Assembly (NCBI RefSeq): GCF_030161435.1
Contig: NZ_BSSV01000009.1
Span: 62,001-126,000 of the forward strand
Source: Thalassotalea loyana
Lineage (GTDB): Bacteria; Pseudomonadota; Gammaproteobacteria; Enterobacterales; Alteromonadaceae
Direction: 5' to 3'
DNA: 64,000 nucleotides
Shown: positions 29,525-43,160 of the stretch, piece after piece
How positions within the stretch are numbered: position 1 is the stretch's first letter
Layout of the letters: the number at the start of each line of letters is the position of its first letter
Made by a program: the position numbers and the translations under genes
Notes under the pieces: model-generated
What the model was told of the DNA's origin: nothing
What the model saw: only the letters and a program-made list of their open reading frames with translations
Databases searched by the model: none

Positions 29525-30670
29525 ATGAAGATTTTTGAGCAAAACGAACTAGTATCCCCAATTTACCACCGAGCACTGAGCCTTTGCATTAGTAATGAAT
29601 TTGCAAAGCAAAGCCTTGGTGAGCATGCGTTCGTGGATTATCAAGATAGTGAACAGGCTAATCGTCGACGTGAACTTCTAGCCGTTGAAGCCCAGGCTAA
29701 TAAAAATAAAATCATCGAACAATATGGTAAAAATCACTTTAAACAACAGGTGATGGACGATCTGTATGCGAAAGTTAGAGATGGATTTAACGACGAGTTC
29801 GACAACAAAGAGCATCTGTTTAATTCAACGTTAAACATTCAAATGGCGACCGCCGATATTTTGGAATTGTTATGTTTACGTGCTGCATCAATTAAGCGCA
29901 TCACACCACTGGTAAACTCATTACCTTGGCTTGGCGATGAATTAATTAATTTAGTAAACAAACCTCAATATAGAAAAAACGCCGACGTAAAAGTTTCAAA
30001 CCCAGCATTGGCATTAAGCTACATAGGGCTAGACAATCTTAAATTAGTAGCGCCAACATTTATTCTCAAACACTGGTTACCACCAAGCACTCAACCCTTT
30101 GGGTTGATGAAACGCAAATTGTGGAATCACAGTTTATCTATTGGCATTGCTTCAAAAACGTTAGCCAAAGCTAACGGCCTTGATGAGTATCAAGCCTTTT
30201 GCGCTGGTATGTTAATTAATATTGGTAACCTAGCTGTTACCCGATGTTTTTTACGAACGTACAACGAAATTCATCAACAAGAACTACGTCAAGCCTATGA
30301 TGATAAAGATAAGAAGTTACATAACACGCTTGTCGAGCTTGAAACTGCGCCTGAGTTTTTATTAGAACAACTCGCGAATAGAAGTTTCACTATTAGTGCA
30401 GATATGGTCGAACTGATGAACTTTGAACGACTGCGTATTACTGATGCAATTTTTGATGTTGCTCATACGCCACAAATCTCACAAATGAATGAGCTTGCAC
30501 AAATCGTGATTAAGGCGATTGGCTATGTCTCTTTTAGAATGTTGGCGAAAGAATCGCTAATTGATAATGAAGAGAGCAAAATTCTATTAACAGGTTCGGG
30601 GCTGACGACTCAAGATATCACTTTATTACGACGCAGTGATATCGATCATTTAAAGCTTAACTTCAATTAA
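29525..30670 (+). CDS. HDOD-domain protein
   Basis: 381 residues. The N-terminal 100 residues are charged and helical. The rest resembles the HDOD (degenerate HD-GYP-like) domain: LLCLRAASIKRITPLVNSLP, NPALALSYIGLDNLKLVAP and the helical core WNHSLSIGIASKTLAKANG with AGMLINIGNLA. The catalytic HD pair is not preserved (HSLSIG, NIGN), so no phosphodiesterase activity is expected. Such proteins usually act in signalling scaffolds. It sits between pabA and astC with its own spacing (62 and 312 bases), so operon membership is unclear. Confidence 0.85.
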   Translation: MKIFEQNELVSPIYHRALSLCISNEFAKQSLGEHAFVDYQDSEQANRRRELLAVEAQANKNKIIEQYGKNHFKQQVMDDLYAKVRDGFNDEFDNKEHLFNSTLNIQMATADILELLCLRAASIKRITPLVNSLPWLGDELINLVNKPQYRKNADVKVSNPALALSYIGLDNLKLVAPTFILKHWLPPSTQPFGLMKRKLWNHSLSIGIASKTLAKANGLDEYQAFCAGMLINIGNLAVTRCFLRTYNEIHQQELRQAYDDKDKKLHNTLVELETAPEFLLEQLANRSFTISADMVELMNFERLRITDAIFDVAHTPQISQMNELAQIVIKAIGYVSFRMLAKESLIDNEESKILLTGSGLTTQDITLLRRSDIDHLKLNFN

Positions 30671-30866
30671 CAACGAACAACTCCTACCTCGTATTTTTTT
30701 GTGCTTAGTTATGAAGTAGCGCGATCAGTGCTTGATGTCCCTACTTCGCCCTCAAGTGTTAGATTTACTATAAATCAAGTAATTTGCTTATAAAAAATAG
30801 TTATGCACGATAACTGAATAAAACCCTTAAAACCTTATTTTATCTAGCCTTCAGAGCTATTCAAAC

Positions 30867-30895
30867 AAGACAAACGTATATTTTTCTGCCATAAT
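30867..30895 (+). promoter_or_regulatory. Candidate sigma-70 promoter of the ast operon
   Basis: AAGACA (30867-30872), a 17-base spacer, then CATAAT (30890-30895) preceded by TGC, an extended -10. It lies 87 bases before astC. The rest of the 312-base gap holds an imperfect hairpin with GAAGTAG / CTACTTC arms at 30713-30747 and no gene. I looked for ArgR boxes and saw only a poor match near 30920. Confidence 0.5.
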
Positions 30896-30922
30896 AACCG
30901 CCTATTTTTGCTCAGTAATTGA

Positions 30923-32197
<1,275 letters not shown>

Positions 32198-32208
32198 GAC
32201 TTATCGAT

Positions 32209-32233
32209 GCTCATGAGTTCAATACTCATGAGC
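32209..32233 (+). promoter_or_regulatory. Perfect 10-bp hairpin between astC and astA
   Basis: GCTCATGAGT / ACTCATGAGC with a TCAAT loop, without a T tract. It could stabilise the astC mRNA end, tune astA expression, or be a protein-binding dyad. It is not an intrinsic terminator. Confidence 0.6.
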
Positions 32234-32261
32234 AGTTCTTTCAAGAAACAGGATAATTTTT

Positions 32262-34759
<2,498 letters not shown>

Positions 34760-34784
34760 TATGCTTAACCTCGATTATCAACAT

Positions 34785-34814
34785 GAAGTAGCTGGGTTAC
34801 GACCTGGCTTCTTC
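34785..34814 (+). promoter_or_regulatory. Hairpin between astD and the DUF1338 gene
   Basis: GCTGGGT / ACCTGGC with flanking GAAG/CTTC pairs and a TACG loop, followed by CAAAAAT rather than a T tract. It may end or attenuate the ast transcript with Rho or stabilise the mRNA. It is weak as an intrinsic terminator. Confidence 0.35.
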
Positions 34815-34948
34815 AAAAATATCGATAATCTATAACTTATCTGACGAATGGTAAGCGATTACCTTCGTCATGAGTTTTCTCCTCTGTCAAAAAACTTCGC
34901 TTAACATTCACCCTACTCGTTTTTATTCATAGAATATGAGGCAGTATT

Positions 34949-35746
34949 ATGACTACACAAGTGAAAGCACTATTTGATAATATTTGGGACAACTACCTAG
35001 AAGTTACGCCTTCTGCGAAGAACGTTCACCAATTATTAGGCTCTGGCAACGATTTAATCAATGATCACGTTGCTTACCGTACATTCAATATTGATAAAGT
35101 AAGCATTGATAAACTATCTGCTCATCTTGAAGCGTTAGGTTATGTTGAGAAAGGTGAATACCATTTCGAAGCAAAAAAACTGTACGCAAAGCACTTTGAG
35201 CATGCTGACAATACATTACCAAAAGTATTCATCAGCCAGTTACTGGTTGAAGAGTTTTCTGACGAAGCACAAACCATTATTCGTAAAATGGTTGATCAAA
35301 TTGACGAAAAAGCTATCGCAGATGAGAGCTTTTTGTACTCAGGTACACATTGGCAAGTGAGCTCAGAAGATTACAAAACACTCCTAGCTGAAAGCGAATA
35401 CGCTGCATGGATGGCTGCATGGGGTTACCGCGCAAATCACTTTACTGTAAGCATCAACCACTTACAGAACTATAATGACATTGAAACGGTAAACCAAGCA
35501 CTTAAAGATGCAGGTTTCGTGCTAAATGCGTCAGGCGGTGAAATTAAAGGCGATCCTCAAGTTAAGCTTGAGCAATCATCTACAATGGCTGACCAAGCGG
35601 TTGTTGAGTTTAGTGATAAAGCAATGGAAATTCCTAGCTGTTTCTATGAATTTGCGAAACGTTATCCACTGGAAGACGGTACACTTTACTCTGGATTTGT
35701 TGCTGCTTCTGCAGACAAAATTTTTGAGAGTACCAACGCAGCATAA
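34949..35746 (+). CDS. DUF1338-family protein
   Basis: 265 residues of the DUF1338 family, whose long members (HglS/YdcJ type) are Fe-dependent 2-oxoadipate dioxygenase/decarboxylases. Diagnostic parts are INDHVAYRTFNIDKV near residue 37, with the first likely iron-ligand histidine, WMAAWGYRANHFTVSINHL with the second, and the C-terminal EIPSCFYEFAKRYP with a glutamate. This short form is of unknown reaction. It follows astD on the same strand, as I recall in Shewanella, which suggests a link with amino-acid degradation. A terminator follows. Confidence 0.85.
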   Translation: MTTQVKALFDNIWDNYLEVTPSAKNVHQLLGSGNDLINDHVAYRTFNIDKVSIDKLSAHLEALGYVEKGEYHFEAKKLYAKHFEHADNTLPKVFISQLLVEEFSDEAQTIIRKMVDQIDEKAIADESFLYSGTHWQVSSEDYKTLLAESEYAAWMAAWGYRANHFTVSINHLQNYNDIETVNQALKDAGFVLNASGGEIKGDPQVKLEQSSTMADQAVVEFSDKAMEIPSCFYEFAKRYPLEDGTLYSGFVAASADKIFESTNAA

Positions 35747-35762
35747 CGCTAATTTTTACCTA

Positions 35763-35793
35763 AAAGGGCCTTCACATTGAAGGCCTTTTTTTT
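35763..35793 (+). terminator. Intrinsic terminator after the DUF1338 gene
   Basis: GCCTTCA / TGAAGGC stem extended by AAAAGG/CCTTTT-like pairs, followed by a run of more than seven T. Confidence 0.9.
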
Positions 35794-35867
35794 ACCGCTA
35801 CAATAGCTTGCTTGAGCAAGTCTGCATTTTTCAGTAAAGTAAGGAAAAAGTTTAAGATTTATTTTTT

Positions 35868-36221
35868 ATGGTAACTGACACTGACGGCTACGTACACATA
35901 ATTGAATACCTTACCGAACACCTATCTCTATTTGAGAATACCACAGACCAAGTGACGAATGGTAAGACCGTGATGGCCGCGATCGAAAACGAGTTGAGTG
36001 AGCAAATCATCAATGTTTGCAGTCAGAATGCCGCCCTATCGTTTAATCAACGTAACACAGTTATTCGCGAAGTTGATTCAATTGTTTATGATCTACAAGA
36101 GATTTTGTCTGGCGTTGTAAACAACCCTGTGACTGATGAACAAGACATGTTCATCAAAGAATTCGCGCTATTAATCAAAAACCTATTTGATACAGAAATT
36201 CATACTCATCTACTCGTATAA
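35868..36221 (+). CDS. DUF3802-like hypothetical protein
   Basis: 117 residues, soluble, acidic and mostly helical, with no signal peptide. It resembles, from memory, the DUF3802 family of Alteromonadales (start VTDTDGYVHIIEYLTEHL, middle NQRNTVIREVDSIVYDLQEI, end FALLIKNLFDTEI). The function is unknown. It has its own upstream space after a terminator and a purine-rich AAGGAAAAAG leader about 20 bases before the ATG, and lies 100 bases before the OsmC gene. Confidence 0.7.
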   Translation: MVTDTDGYVHIIEYLTEHLSLFENTTDQVTNGKTVMAAIENELSEQIINVCSQNAALSFNQRNTVIREVDSIVYDLQEILSGVVNNPVTDEQDMFIKEFALLIKNLFDTEIHTHLLV

Positions 36222-36321
36222 TTAACAGCAAACTCATTCCGCTATTTAGCTAAAATTTTGCTACAGCTTTCAATTGTCCTAATGGTAATATAGCGCCAAA
36301 ATTACTATAAGGATTATCAAC

Positions 36322-36726
36322 ATGAAAGCGACAGTAAAATGGGTCGGCGATGAAACGTTTATGGGCACTTCTGAGAGTGGCCATATCATAAACATGGATG
36401 CCAATGGTGGTAATTTAGCACCAAGCCCAATGGAAAACGTATTAATGAGTTTAGGTGGATGCTCGTCTGTTGATGTGGTCAGCATTCTTCAAAAATCTCG
36501 CCAAGATATTCGGGACGTTAAAGTCGAAATTTCAGGAAATCGTGTTGATACTATTCCTAGAGTTTTTTCTGATATCCATCTACATTTTGTAGTTACAGGT
36601 ACCGAAGTTAATGAAAAGCAGGTTGAGCGTGCTATTAATTTATCTGCAGATAAATACTGCTCAGTTGCATTCATGCTAAATAAGTCTGTAAAAATCACCC
36701 ACGACTTCGAAATTGTTAACGTATAA
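36322..36726 (+). CDS. yhfA: OsmC-family protein (YhfA-like)
   Basis: 134 residues. The OsmC/Ohr fold is shown by [20 protein letters not shown] with one conserved cysteine, and [13 protein letters not shown] near the end carries the second, as in YhfA. OsmC relatives reduce organic peroxides, but the role of the YhfA branch is not established. In E. coli yhfA lies next to prkB and crp. Here speD stands between it and prkB, and crp is absent. Confidence 0.88.
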   Translation: MKATVKWVGDETFMGTSESGHIINMDANGGNLAPSPMENVLMSLGGCSSVDVVSILQKSRQDIRDVKVEISGNRVDTIPRVFSDIHLHFVVTGTEVNEKQVERAINLSADKYCSVAFMLNKSVKITHDFEIVNV

Positions 36727-36749
36727 AACATTGGTTTGAGGACCCGATA

Positions 36750-37562
36750 TTGATTAAGCCTTTACCTAAATTAAAACTACATGGTTTTAATAATTTAACT
36801 AAAAGCTTAAGTTTTTGTATTTATGACATTAACTATGCAAAAACCACACAACATCAAAAAGAGTATATCGAATATATTGATGAGCAATACAATGCTGATC
36901 GGTTAACCGATATCTTAAAAGAAGTGTGTAATATTATTGGTGCGAACGTGCTGAATATCGCACGTCAGGACTATGACCCGCAGGGCGCAAGCGTAACAAT
37001 CTTGGTGTCTGAAGAAGAAATGGCAAGTGGTGACGAGTTTGAGGACAGTGAAAAACCTGGGCCACTACCAGAATCCGTTGTATCGCATTTAGACAAAAGT
37101 CATATCTGTGTGCATACCTATCCTGAAAGTCACCCAGTCAATGGTATTTCAACGTTTAGAGCAGACATTGAAGTATCAACTTGCGGTGTCATTTCTCCTT
37201 TGAAGGCATTGAACTACCTGATTCATAGCTTTGATTCTGATATTGTTACCCTTGATTACCGCGTGAGAGGCTTCACACGCGACGTAAACGGTGAAAAGCA
37301 CTATATTGACCATCAAATCAATTCGATTCAAAATTTTCTTGCTCAAGAAACCTGTGACCAATATCAAATGGTTGACGTAAACGTTTATCAAGAAAACCTC
37401 TTTCACACTAAAATGATGTTGAAAGAATTTGATTTAAGTAAATATATATTTGGCTCAGGACTTGATGATTTTTCAGATGACGAGCAAGACATCATCAGCA
37501 AGCACTTACAACGTGAAATGCAGGAAATATTCTATGGCAGAAACTTGCCTGAGATGAATTAA
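36750..37562 (+). CDS. speD: S-adenosylmethionine decarboxylase proenzyme
   Basis: Pyruvoyl enzyme making decarboxylated SAM for spermidine synthesis. 270 residues, strongly similar to E. coli SpeD (264 aa) from [19 protein letters not shown] onward. The self-cleavage site is [13 protein letters not shown], where the serine becomes the pyruvoyl group. [20 protein letters not shown] and [13 protein letters not shown] are conserved. The start is a TTG at 36750 with GAGGA seven bases upstream; no ATG fits. It follows the OsmC gene by 23 bases and converges on prkB. No canonical speE is in the window; the SpeE-like pair at 16.2-17.7 kb is of another type. Confidence 0.96.
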   Translation: MIKPLPKLKLHGFNNLTKSLSFCIYDINYAKTTQHQKEYIEYIDEQYNADRLTDILKEVCNIIGANVLNIARQDYDPQGASVTILVSEEEMASGDEFEDSEKPGPLPESVVSHLDKSHICVHTYPESHPVNGISTFRADIEVSTCGVISPLKALNYLIHSFDSDIVTLDYRVRGFTRDVNGEKHYIDHQINSIQNFLAQETCDQYQMVDVNVYQENLFHTKMMLKEFDLSKYIFGSGLDDFSDDEQDIISKHLQREMQEIFYGRNLPEMN

Positions 37563-37586
37563 GCCAGAATTTAAACAACTACCAAA

Positions 37587-38486
37587 TTACAGGTCAGCCA
37601 TCCAATCGAGCTGTTGGTTGGCCTGCGCTTTCTTATGCATAAGGTCTCGAATAAGTGGCGTTAAAATTAACTCCATTGCGAGTCCCATCTTGCCACCAGG
37701 CACCACTAAAGTATTTACACGTGACATAAATGCGCCGTCGATCATACTTAGGTAAAATGGAAAATCGATATTTTCTGACTCTCGAAATCTAATCACAACA
37801 AAGCTTTCATCTAGCGAAGGAATGGCCTTGGCACTAAATGGATTAGAAGTATCGACGGTAGGCACACGCTGGAAGTTAACGTGAGTACGTGAAAATTGTG
37901 GCGTGATAAAGTTAATATAGTCGTCCATGGAACGAACGATACTATGTGTTACCGCCTCTCTGCTATGACCGCGTTGATTGGTATCACGGATGATTTTTTG
38001 AATCCACTCTAGGTTGACAATAGGGACCATACCAATAAGTAAATCGACATACTGTGCAACATCATTTTTATCGGTGACAACGCCACCGTGTAGGCCTTCA
38101 TAGAATAATACGTCTGTACCTTCTCCGAGCTCTTCCCATGGCGTAAAAGTACCTGGCATTTGGTTATATGGCACAGCTTCATCAAACGTGTGCAAATAAC
38201 GTCTCATTCGCCCTTTACCAGTCTCAGAGTAGTCTTTAAATAATCGCTCTAACGCATCAAAGTCATTAGCCTTATCTCCAAAATAGCTAATGTTTGTGCC
38301 TTCTTCTCTTGCCTTGCGTTTTTCAAGGTCCATTTCCTGACGAGAAAATCGGTGAAAGCTATCCCCTTCAACATTAACTGACGTAATACCAAGCGTTCTG
38401 AAGATGTGCTCAAATGCATCAGTAGTTGTTGACGTACCTGCTCCAGAGGAGCCAGTCACAGCGATAATCGGGTTTCTAGAAGACAT
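37587..38486 (-). CDS. prkB: Phosphoribulokinase-family protein PrkB
   Basis: 299 residues (E. coli PrkB 289). The P-loop is AVTGSSGAGTSTTTDAF, followed by VEGDSFHRFSR and FYEGLHGGVV. By family it would phosphorylate ribulose-5-phosphate or a similar substrate, but this heterotroph-like context has no RuBisCO genes nearby and the physiological role is unknown. It converges with speD (24 bases between stops). It starts at ATG 38486, about 200 bases from the rplQ terminator. Confidence 0.93.
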   Translation of the reverse strand: MSSRNPIIAVTGSSGAGTSTTTDAFEHIFRTLGITSVNVEGDSFHRFSRQEMDLEKRKAREEGTNISYFGDKANDFDALERLFKDYSETGKGRMRRYLHTFDEAVPYNQMPGTFTPWEELGEGTDVLFYEGLHGGVVTDKNDVAQYVDLLIGMVPIVNLEWIQKIIRDTNQRGHSREAVTHSIVRSMDDYINFITPQFSRTHVNFQRVPTVDTSNPFSAKAIPSLDESFVVIRFRESENIDFPFYLSMIDGAFMSRVNTLVVPGGKMGLAMELILTPLIRDLMHKKAQANQQLDWMADL

Positions 38487-38637
38487 CTATATAAAGTACC
38501 TAAAAAACTATGCCCTAAGTTTATACGTACAAACGCTCGTAATAGCAAGTCCAGATCACTTTTCCATAATTCTTCAAACCATGGTTCACTCATTGTTTAT
38601 TGATCGTGTCATTGTATTAACAGTAAATTTTGGGCAT

Positions 38638-38668
38638 AAAAAAACGGAGCATAGTGCTCCGTTTTTTA
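38638..38668. terminator. Terminator of the alpha ribosomal operon
   Basis: AAAAAACGGAGCA / TGCTCCGTTTTTT with a TAG loop, 16 bases beyond the rplQ stop on the minus strand. It ends the spc-alpha transcription block. Its symmetric A/T tracts make it bidirectional. Confidence 0.93.
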
Positions 38669-38683
38669 TGAATCATTGAAAGA

Positions 38684-39085
38684 TTAAGCCTCTTCAGCTA
38701 CTTCTTCTGTCTCTGTTGCTTCAACAACTGGACGGTCAACTAATTCTACATAAGCCATAGGCGCTTTATCACCAGTACGGTAACCGCATTTTAAGATGCG
38801 AGTGTAACCACCTGGACGTTCTTGGTAACGAGGACCAAGTTCGCTGAATAATAAACCTACTACTTCTTTATCACGTGTACGAGCGAAAGCTAAACGACGG
38901 TTAGCTACGCTGTCTTCTTTAGCCAATGTAATTAATGGCTCAACAACGCGACGTAATTCTTTAGCTTTAGCAACAGTCGTTTTGATAACGCCGTGCTTCA
39001 CTAATGAGCTTGCCATATTGCGGAACATCGCTTGGCGATGACTGCTATTACGGTTTAACTGGCGACCGCTTTTACGATGGCGCAT
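38684..39085 (-). CDS. rplQ: 50S ribosomal protein L17
   Basis: Large-subunit protein near the peptide exit tunnel. 133 residues starting [34 protein letters not shown] and [19 protein letters not shown] are typical. The acidic tail ([13 protein letters not shown]) makes it slightly longer than the E. coli protein. It is the last gene of the alpha operon, 37 bases after rpoA, with a terminator behind it. Confidence 0.98.
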   Translation of the reverse strand: MRHRKSGRQLNRNSSHRQAMFRNMASSLVKHGVIKTTVAKAKELRRVVEPLITLAKEDSVANRRLAFARTRDKEVVGLLFSELGPRYQERPGGYTRILKCGYRTGDKAPMAYVELVDRPVVEATETEEVAEEA

Positions 39086-39122
39086 AAGTTAATCCTTCTC
39101 TACTAAAAAAACGATGATCGAC

Positions 39123-40112
39123 CTAGTCGTTGTCAGCAATGCTTTCAGGTGGCCAATTCTCTAGGCGCATACCTAAAGATAAACCACGAGACGCTAAAAC
39201 GTCTTTGATTTCAGTTAAAGACTTCTTACCTAAGTTAGGTGTTTTAAGAAGCTCAACTTCTGCACGCTGTACTAAGTCACCAATATACTGAATTGCTTCT
39301 GCTTTCAAACAGTTAGCTGAACGAACTGTAAGTTCTAAATCATCAACTGGACGAAGAAGAATCGGATCAAATTGAGGTTTCTCTTCTTTTTGTTCCGGTT
39401 CGCTAACATCACGTAATTCAACAAACGCATCTAGCTGTTCAGCTAAGATGGTTGAAGCGCGACGGATAGCTTCTTCTGGGTCTAACGTACCGTTAGTTTC
39501 CATGTCGATAACTAACTTGTCTAAGTCAGTACGTTGCTCAACACGAGCAGCGTCAACATCGTAAGCAATTCTTTCTACAGGACTGAACGACGCATCTACA
39601 AGTAAGCGACCGATTGCACGTTCTTCTTCTTCCGCGTCACGACGCGTTGAAGCTGGAACGTAACCACGACCAAGCTCAATCTTGATGCGCATGCTGATTG
39701 AACCATCACCTGTTAAGTGACAGATAACATGTTCTGGGTTTGCAATAGTTACATCACCATCATGTTGGATATCAGCTGCCGTTACAGGGCCTTCACCTGA
39801 TTTAGTAAGTGTTAAAACAGCTTCGTTTTTACCTTCTAAACCTACAGCTAAACCTTTTAAGTTTAACAAGATTTCGATGATGTCTTCTTGAACACCTTCT
39901 TTGCTGCTGTACTCGTGTAATACACCGTCGATTTCAACTTCAGTTACAGCACAACCTGGCATTGAAGATAATAAAATGCGACGTAACGCATTACCTAAAG
40001 TGTGGCCAAAACCACGCTCTAAAGGCTCTAAAGTTACTTTAGCGCGAGTTGAACTTAGTGTTTCAATGTCCACTAAACGTGGTTTTAAGAATTCGGTTAC
40101 AGAACCCTGCAT
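39123..40112 (-). CDS. rpoA: RNA polymerase alpha subunit
   Basis: 329 residues, the exact gammaproteobacterial length. The N-terminal assembly domain ([20 protein letters not shown]) and C-terminal promoter-contact domain ([40 protein letters not shown]) are both complete. It lies in the alpha operon between rpsD and rplQ, 28 bases after rpsD. Confidence 0.99.
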   Translation of the reverse strand: MQGSVTEFLKPRLVDIETLSSTRAKVTLEPLERGFGHTLGNALRRILLSSMPGCAVTEVEIDGVLHEYSSKEGVQEDIIEILLNLKGLAVGLEGKNEAVLTLTKSGEGPVTAADIQHDGDVTIANPEHVICHLTGDGSISMRIKIELGRGYVPASTRRDAEEEERAIGRLLVDASFSPVERIAYDVDAARVEQRTDLDKLVIDMETNGTLDPEEAIRRASTILAEQLDAFVELRDVSEPEQKEEKPQFDPILLRPVDDLELTVRSANCLKAEAIQYIGDLVQRAEVELLKTPNLGKKSLTEIKDVLASRGLSLGMRLENWPPESIADND

Positions 40113-40140
40113 TATGTCCTCTCTTAAAGTTTAAGCGTTA

Positions 40141-40761
40141 CTACTTAGAGTAAAGCTCGACAATCAACTGTTCATTAATTTCCGCAGATAAGTCAGAGCG
40201 GTCAGGAACGCGTTTGAAAACACCTTCTAACTTCTTGTTATCTACTTCAACCCAGACTGGCTTTTCACGTTGCTCAGCTAACTCCATAGCAGCGATGATA
40301 CGTGCTTGAGACTTAGACTTTTCGCGAACAGAAACCACATCTTCAGCTTTAACAGTGAAAGATGGAATATTAACTACTTTTCCATTAACTACGATAGCTT
40401 TGTGGCTAACTAACTGACGTGCTTCAGCACGTGTGCTAGCGTAACCCATGCGGTAAACTACGTTGTCTAAACGAGTTTCTAAAAGCTGTAACAAGTTTTC
40501 ACCTGTGTTGCCTTTAATACGCGCAGCTTGCTTGTAGTAGTTGCGGAATTGCTTCTCTAGTACACCGTAAATACGACGAACTTTTTGTTTTTCACGAAGC
40601 TGTACACCATAGTCAGATAAACGACCGCGACGCGCGCCGTGCTGACCAGGGATAGTTTCGATTTTACATTTAGTGTCAATCGCGCGAACACCTGACTTAA
40701 GGAATAAGTCGGTACCTTCACGACGGCTAAGCTTTAACTTAGGGCCTAAATATCTTGCCAT
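40141..40761 (-). CDS. rpsD: 30S ribosomal protein S4
   Basis: 206 residues starting [20 protein letters not shown], with an S4 RNA-binding domain around residues 95-155 ([20 protein letters not shown]). It initiates 30S assembly by binding 16S rRNA, and in E. coli it also represses the alpha operon at the rpsM leader; the hairpin at 41573-41606 could serve that here. It is 22 bases after rpsK. Confidence 0.99.
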   Translation of the reverse strand: MARYLGPKLKLSRREGTDLFLKSGVRAIDTKCKIETIPGQHGARRGRLSDYGVQLREKQKVRRIYGVLEKQFRNYYKQAARIKGNTGENLLQLLETRLDNVVYRMGYASTRAEARQLVSHKAIVVNGKVVNIPSFTVKAEDVVSVREKSKSQARIIAAMELAEQREKPVWVEVDNKKLEGVFKRVPDRSDLSAEINEQLIVELYSK

Positions 40762-40783
40762 GTTCTTTCTCCAACTATCCTAA

Positions 40784-41173
40784 TTAAACGCGACGTTTCT
40801 TAGGAGGACGACAACCATTGTGAGGAATAGGAGTAACGTCAGTAATGTTGGTGATTTTAAAACCAGCAGCATTTAAAGCACGGATCGCAGATTCACGTCC
40901 TGGACCTGGGCCTTTAACGAATACTTCAATATTCTTCAAACCGAATTCTTGTGCAACTTTACCTGCACGATCTGCAGCAACCTGAGCAGCAAATGGAGTA
41001 GATTTACGTGAACCACGGAAACCTGAACCACCAGCAGTTGCCCAAGATAATGCATTACCTTGACGGTCTGTTAATGTCACAATTGTGTTGTTGAAAGAAG
41101 CATGGATATGAGCCATACCATCGACAACTTGTTTTTTTACGCGCTTACGCGTACGAACTGGAGTTTTTGCCAT
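40784..41173 (-). CDS. rpsK: 30S ribosomal protein S11
   Basis: 129 residues. Platform protein of the small subunit. Typical segments are [34 protein letters not shown] and the C-terminal [18 protein letters not shown]. It lies 11 bases after rpsM in the alpha operon. Confidence 0.99.
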   Translation of the reverse strand: MAKTPVRTRKRVKKQVVDGMAHIHASFNNTIVTLTDRQGNALSWATAGGSGFRGSRKSTPFAAQVAADRAGKVAQEFGLKNIEVFVKGPGPGRESAIRALNAAGFKITNITDVTPIPHNGCRPPKKRRV

Positions 41174-41184
41174 TGTCTAATCTC

Positions 41185-41541
41185 CTACTTCTTAATAGGC
41201 TTACGAGGCCCTTTACGTGTACGCGCATTTGTTTTAGTGCGTTGACCACGTAGAGGTAGACTGCGACGATGACGCAAACCACGGTAACAACCAAGGTCCA
41301 TAAGACGCTTGATGTTCATTGAAACTTCACGACGTAAATCACCTTCAACGGTGTATTTACCTACTTCAGTACGAAGCACATCGATTTGAGCTTCGTCTAA
41401 TTCACTGATCTTAGTTGATTCAGCAATACCGGCTGCCGCACAAATAGCTTTTGAGCGAGTTAAACCGATACCATAAATCGCAGTAAGGGCAATTACTGCA
41501 TGCTTACGATCAGGGATGTTAATGCCAGCGATACGGGCCAC
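41185..41541 (-). CDS. rpsM: 30S ribosomal protein S13
   Basis: 118 residues, equal to E. coli S13, when translated from the GTG at 41541 ([20 protein letters not shown]). AGGAG lies ten bases upstream. The longer in-frame ATG at 41571 would add ten unrelated residues. S13 contacts the large subunit and P-site tRNA; the basic tail [17 protein letters not shown] is present. It is the first gene of the alpha operon, with its own promoter and a leader hairpin. Confidence 0.98.
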   Translation of the reverse strand: MARIAGINIPDRKHAVIALTAIYGIGLTRSKAICAAAGIAESTKISELDEAQIDVLRTEVGKYTVEGDLRREVSMNIKRLMDLGCYRGLRHRRSLPLRGQRTKTNARTRKGPRKPIKK

Positions 41542-41572
41542 TAACACATCTCCTATAACTATATTAAACACA

Positions 41573-41606
41573 ACAGGTTGAAAAGCCCGTTAGGATACTC
41601 AACCTG
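41573..41606 (-). promoter_or_regulatory. Hairpin in the rpsM (alpha operon) leader
   Basis: CAGGTTGA / TCAACCTG, 8 bp, separated by 18 bases. It lies between the alpha promoter and the rpsM start, where E. coli carries the S4-binding pseudoknot. I cannot confirm a pseudoknot by eye, so the S4 role is inference from position. Confidence 0.45.
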
Positions 41607-41632
41607 ACTCTTTTTTTGCAAAGCGAAGGCGC

Positions 41633-41638
41633 ATTATA
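41633..41638 (-). promoter_or_regulatory. -10 element of the alpha operon promoter
   Basis: On the minus strand TATAAT is followed at once by GCGCC, the GC-rich discriminator typical of stringently controlled ribosomal promoters. A clear -35 is not visible at 17 bases. It sits between rpmJ and rpsM, where E. coli also has the alpha promoter. Confidence 0.55.
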
Positions 41639-41691
41639 CAGAAAAATCTGCATAATGCTACTTCAAAAAGATTTGATTGCTAACTAAGCAA

Positions 41692-41808
41692 TTAACCTTG
41701 ACGTTGTTTATGCTTAGGGTCGCTGCTACAAATAACACGAACAACACCAGCACGTTTCACAACTTTACAGTTACGACAAATCTTCTTTACGGATGCACGA
41801 ACTTTCAT
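41692..41808 (-). CDS. rpmJ: 50S ribosomal protein L36
   Basis: 38 residues, below the length of most ORF screens. It reads [18 protein letters not shown] at the start and ends [10 protein letters not shown], with the zinc-ligand set C, C, C and H of the C+ form (CRNC, then C and H). So this copy is the zinc-binding paralogue. It lies between secY (18 bases upstream) and the alpha promoter, the normal last position of the spc operon. Confidence 0.97.
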   Translation of the reverse strand: MKVRASVKKICRNCKVVKRAGVVRVICSSDPKHKQRQG

Positions 41809-41826
41809 CTTACTACTCCGTTAAAC

Positions 41827-43152
41827 CTATCGGCCATAGCCTTTAAGGTTAGCTTTCTTAAGTACACTGTCATATTGATGAGACATCAAATGCGTTTGTA
41901 CTTGTGCCATAAAGTCCATGATAACAACCACGATGATCAATAATGATGTTCCACCAAAGTAGAACTGAACATCCCATGCAATCATCATAAACTCAGGAAC
42001 CAAACAGATAAAGGTAATGTATAACGCGCCCGCAAGGGTCAAACGAGTCATTACTTTATCGATGTATCGAGAAGTCTGCTCACCTGGGCGAATACCCGGG
42101 ATAAAAGCGCCTGACTTCTTCAAGTTATCTGCTGTTTCACGCGGGTTAAATACTAACGCCGTGTAGAAGAAACAGAAGAAAATAATAGCTGCCGCTAATA
42201 ACATTACATATAGAGGTTGACCCGGCGATAATGCCATTGAAGCCTCTTGTAAGAAATCTGCAACTGCACCTTCACCTTGTCCAAACCAGCTCGCAATTGA
42301 ACTAGGGAACAATAAAATACTAGAAGCGAAGATTGGCGGAATAACACCAGCCATGTTCACTTTAAGTGGTAAATGAGTGCTCTGTGCCGCAAATACCTTA
42401 CGACCTTGTTGGCGTTTTGCGTAGTTAACAACGATACGACGTTGACCACGTTCAACAAACACAACAAAGTAAGTTACTGCAAATGCAACAACTGCAATTA
42501 GCAACAAGCCTAATAAGTGCAATTCACCTTGACGCGCCATTTCTGCGGTTTGACCAACAGCAGATGGCAAGCCAGCAACAATACCTGCGAAGATAAGGAT
42601 AGAAATACCATTACCAATGCCGCGCTCTGTAATTTGTTCACCTAACCACATTAAGAACATGGTACCGGTTACTAAACTTACAACCGCAACAAAATAGAAT
42701 GCAGGGCCTTCATGAATTACAAGACCCGGCATCATAGCAGGTAAACCTTTCGCAATAGCGATAGATTGAACCGTTGCTAGCACTAAAGTGCCGTAGCGTG
42801 TGTATTGGCTGATTTTACGACGTCCAGCTTCACCTTCTTTCTTAAGCTCCATCATTGGCGGATGAATTACCGTCAATAGTTGCATAATAATCGAAGCCGA
42901 AATGTACGGCATAATACCTAAAGCCATTACTGAGGCGCGCTCAAGTGCACCACCGGAGAACATGTTAAACATTTCAACGATGGTACCCTTTTGTTGATCG
43001 AACAACTGAGCTAATACAGCGGCGTCAATACCAGGGATTGGCACAAATGATCCTAAACGAAACACGATAAGTGCACCGAACACGAACCATAATCTTTGCT
43101 TTAACTCAGACAAACCGCCTTGAGCGTTGTTATCCATTCCTGGTTTAGCCAT
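41827..43152 (-). CDS. secY: Preprotein translocase subunit SecY
   Basis: Ten-TM channel of the SecYEG translocon. 441 residues (E. coli 443). Recognisable parts are [20 protein letters not shown] in TM1, the plug region [21 protein letters not shown] (start quoted), and cytoplasmic-loop motifs [17 protein letters not shown]-like and [15 protein letters not shown]. It follows rplO by 8 bases in the spc operon. Confidence 0.99.
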   Translation of the reverse strand: MAKPGMDNNAQGGLSELKQRLWFVFGALIVFRLGSFVPIPGIDAAVLAQLFDQQKGTIVEMFNMFSGGALERASVMALGIMPYISASIIMQLLTVIHPPMMELKKEGEAGRRKISQYTRYGTLVLATVQSIAIAKGLPAMMPGLVIHEGPAFYFVAVVSLVTGTMFLMWLGEQITERGIGNGISILIFAGIVAGLPSAVGQTAEMARQGELHLLGLLLIAVVAFAVTYFVVFVERGQRRIVVNYAKRQQGRKVFAAQSTHLPLKVNMAGVIPPIFASSILLFPSSIASWFGQGEGAVADFLQEASMALSPGQPLYVMLLAAAIIFFCFFYTALVFNPRETADNLKKSGAFIPGIRPGEQTSRYIDKVMTRLTLAGALYITFICLVPEFMMIAWDVQFYFGGTSLLIIVVVIMDFMAQVQTHLMSHQYDSVLKKANLKGYGR

Positions 43153-43160
43153 AACCTGTA

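Noticed and set aside
38487-38683. Plus-strand reading frame between prkB and rplQ
   Set aside because: It begins inside prkB and runs through the rplQ terminator; no RBS and no recognisable domain.
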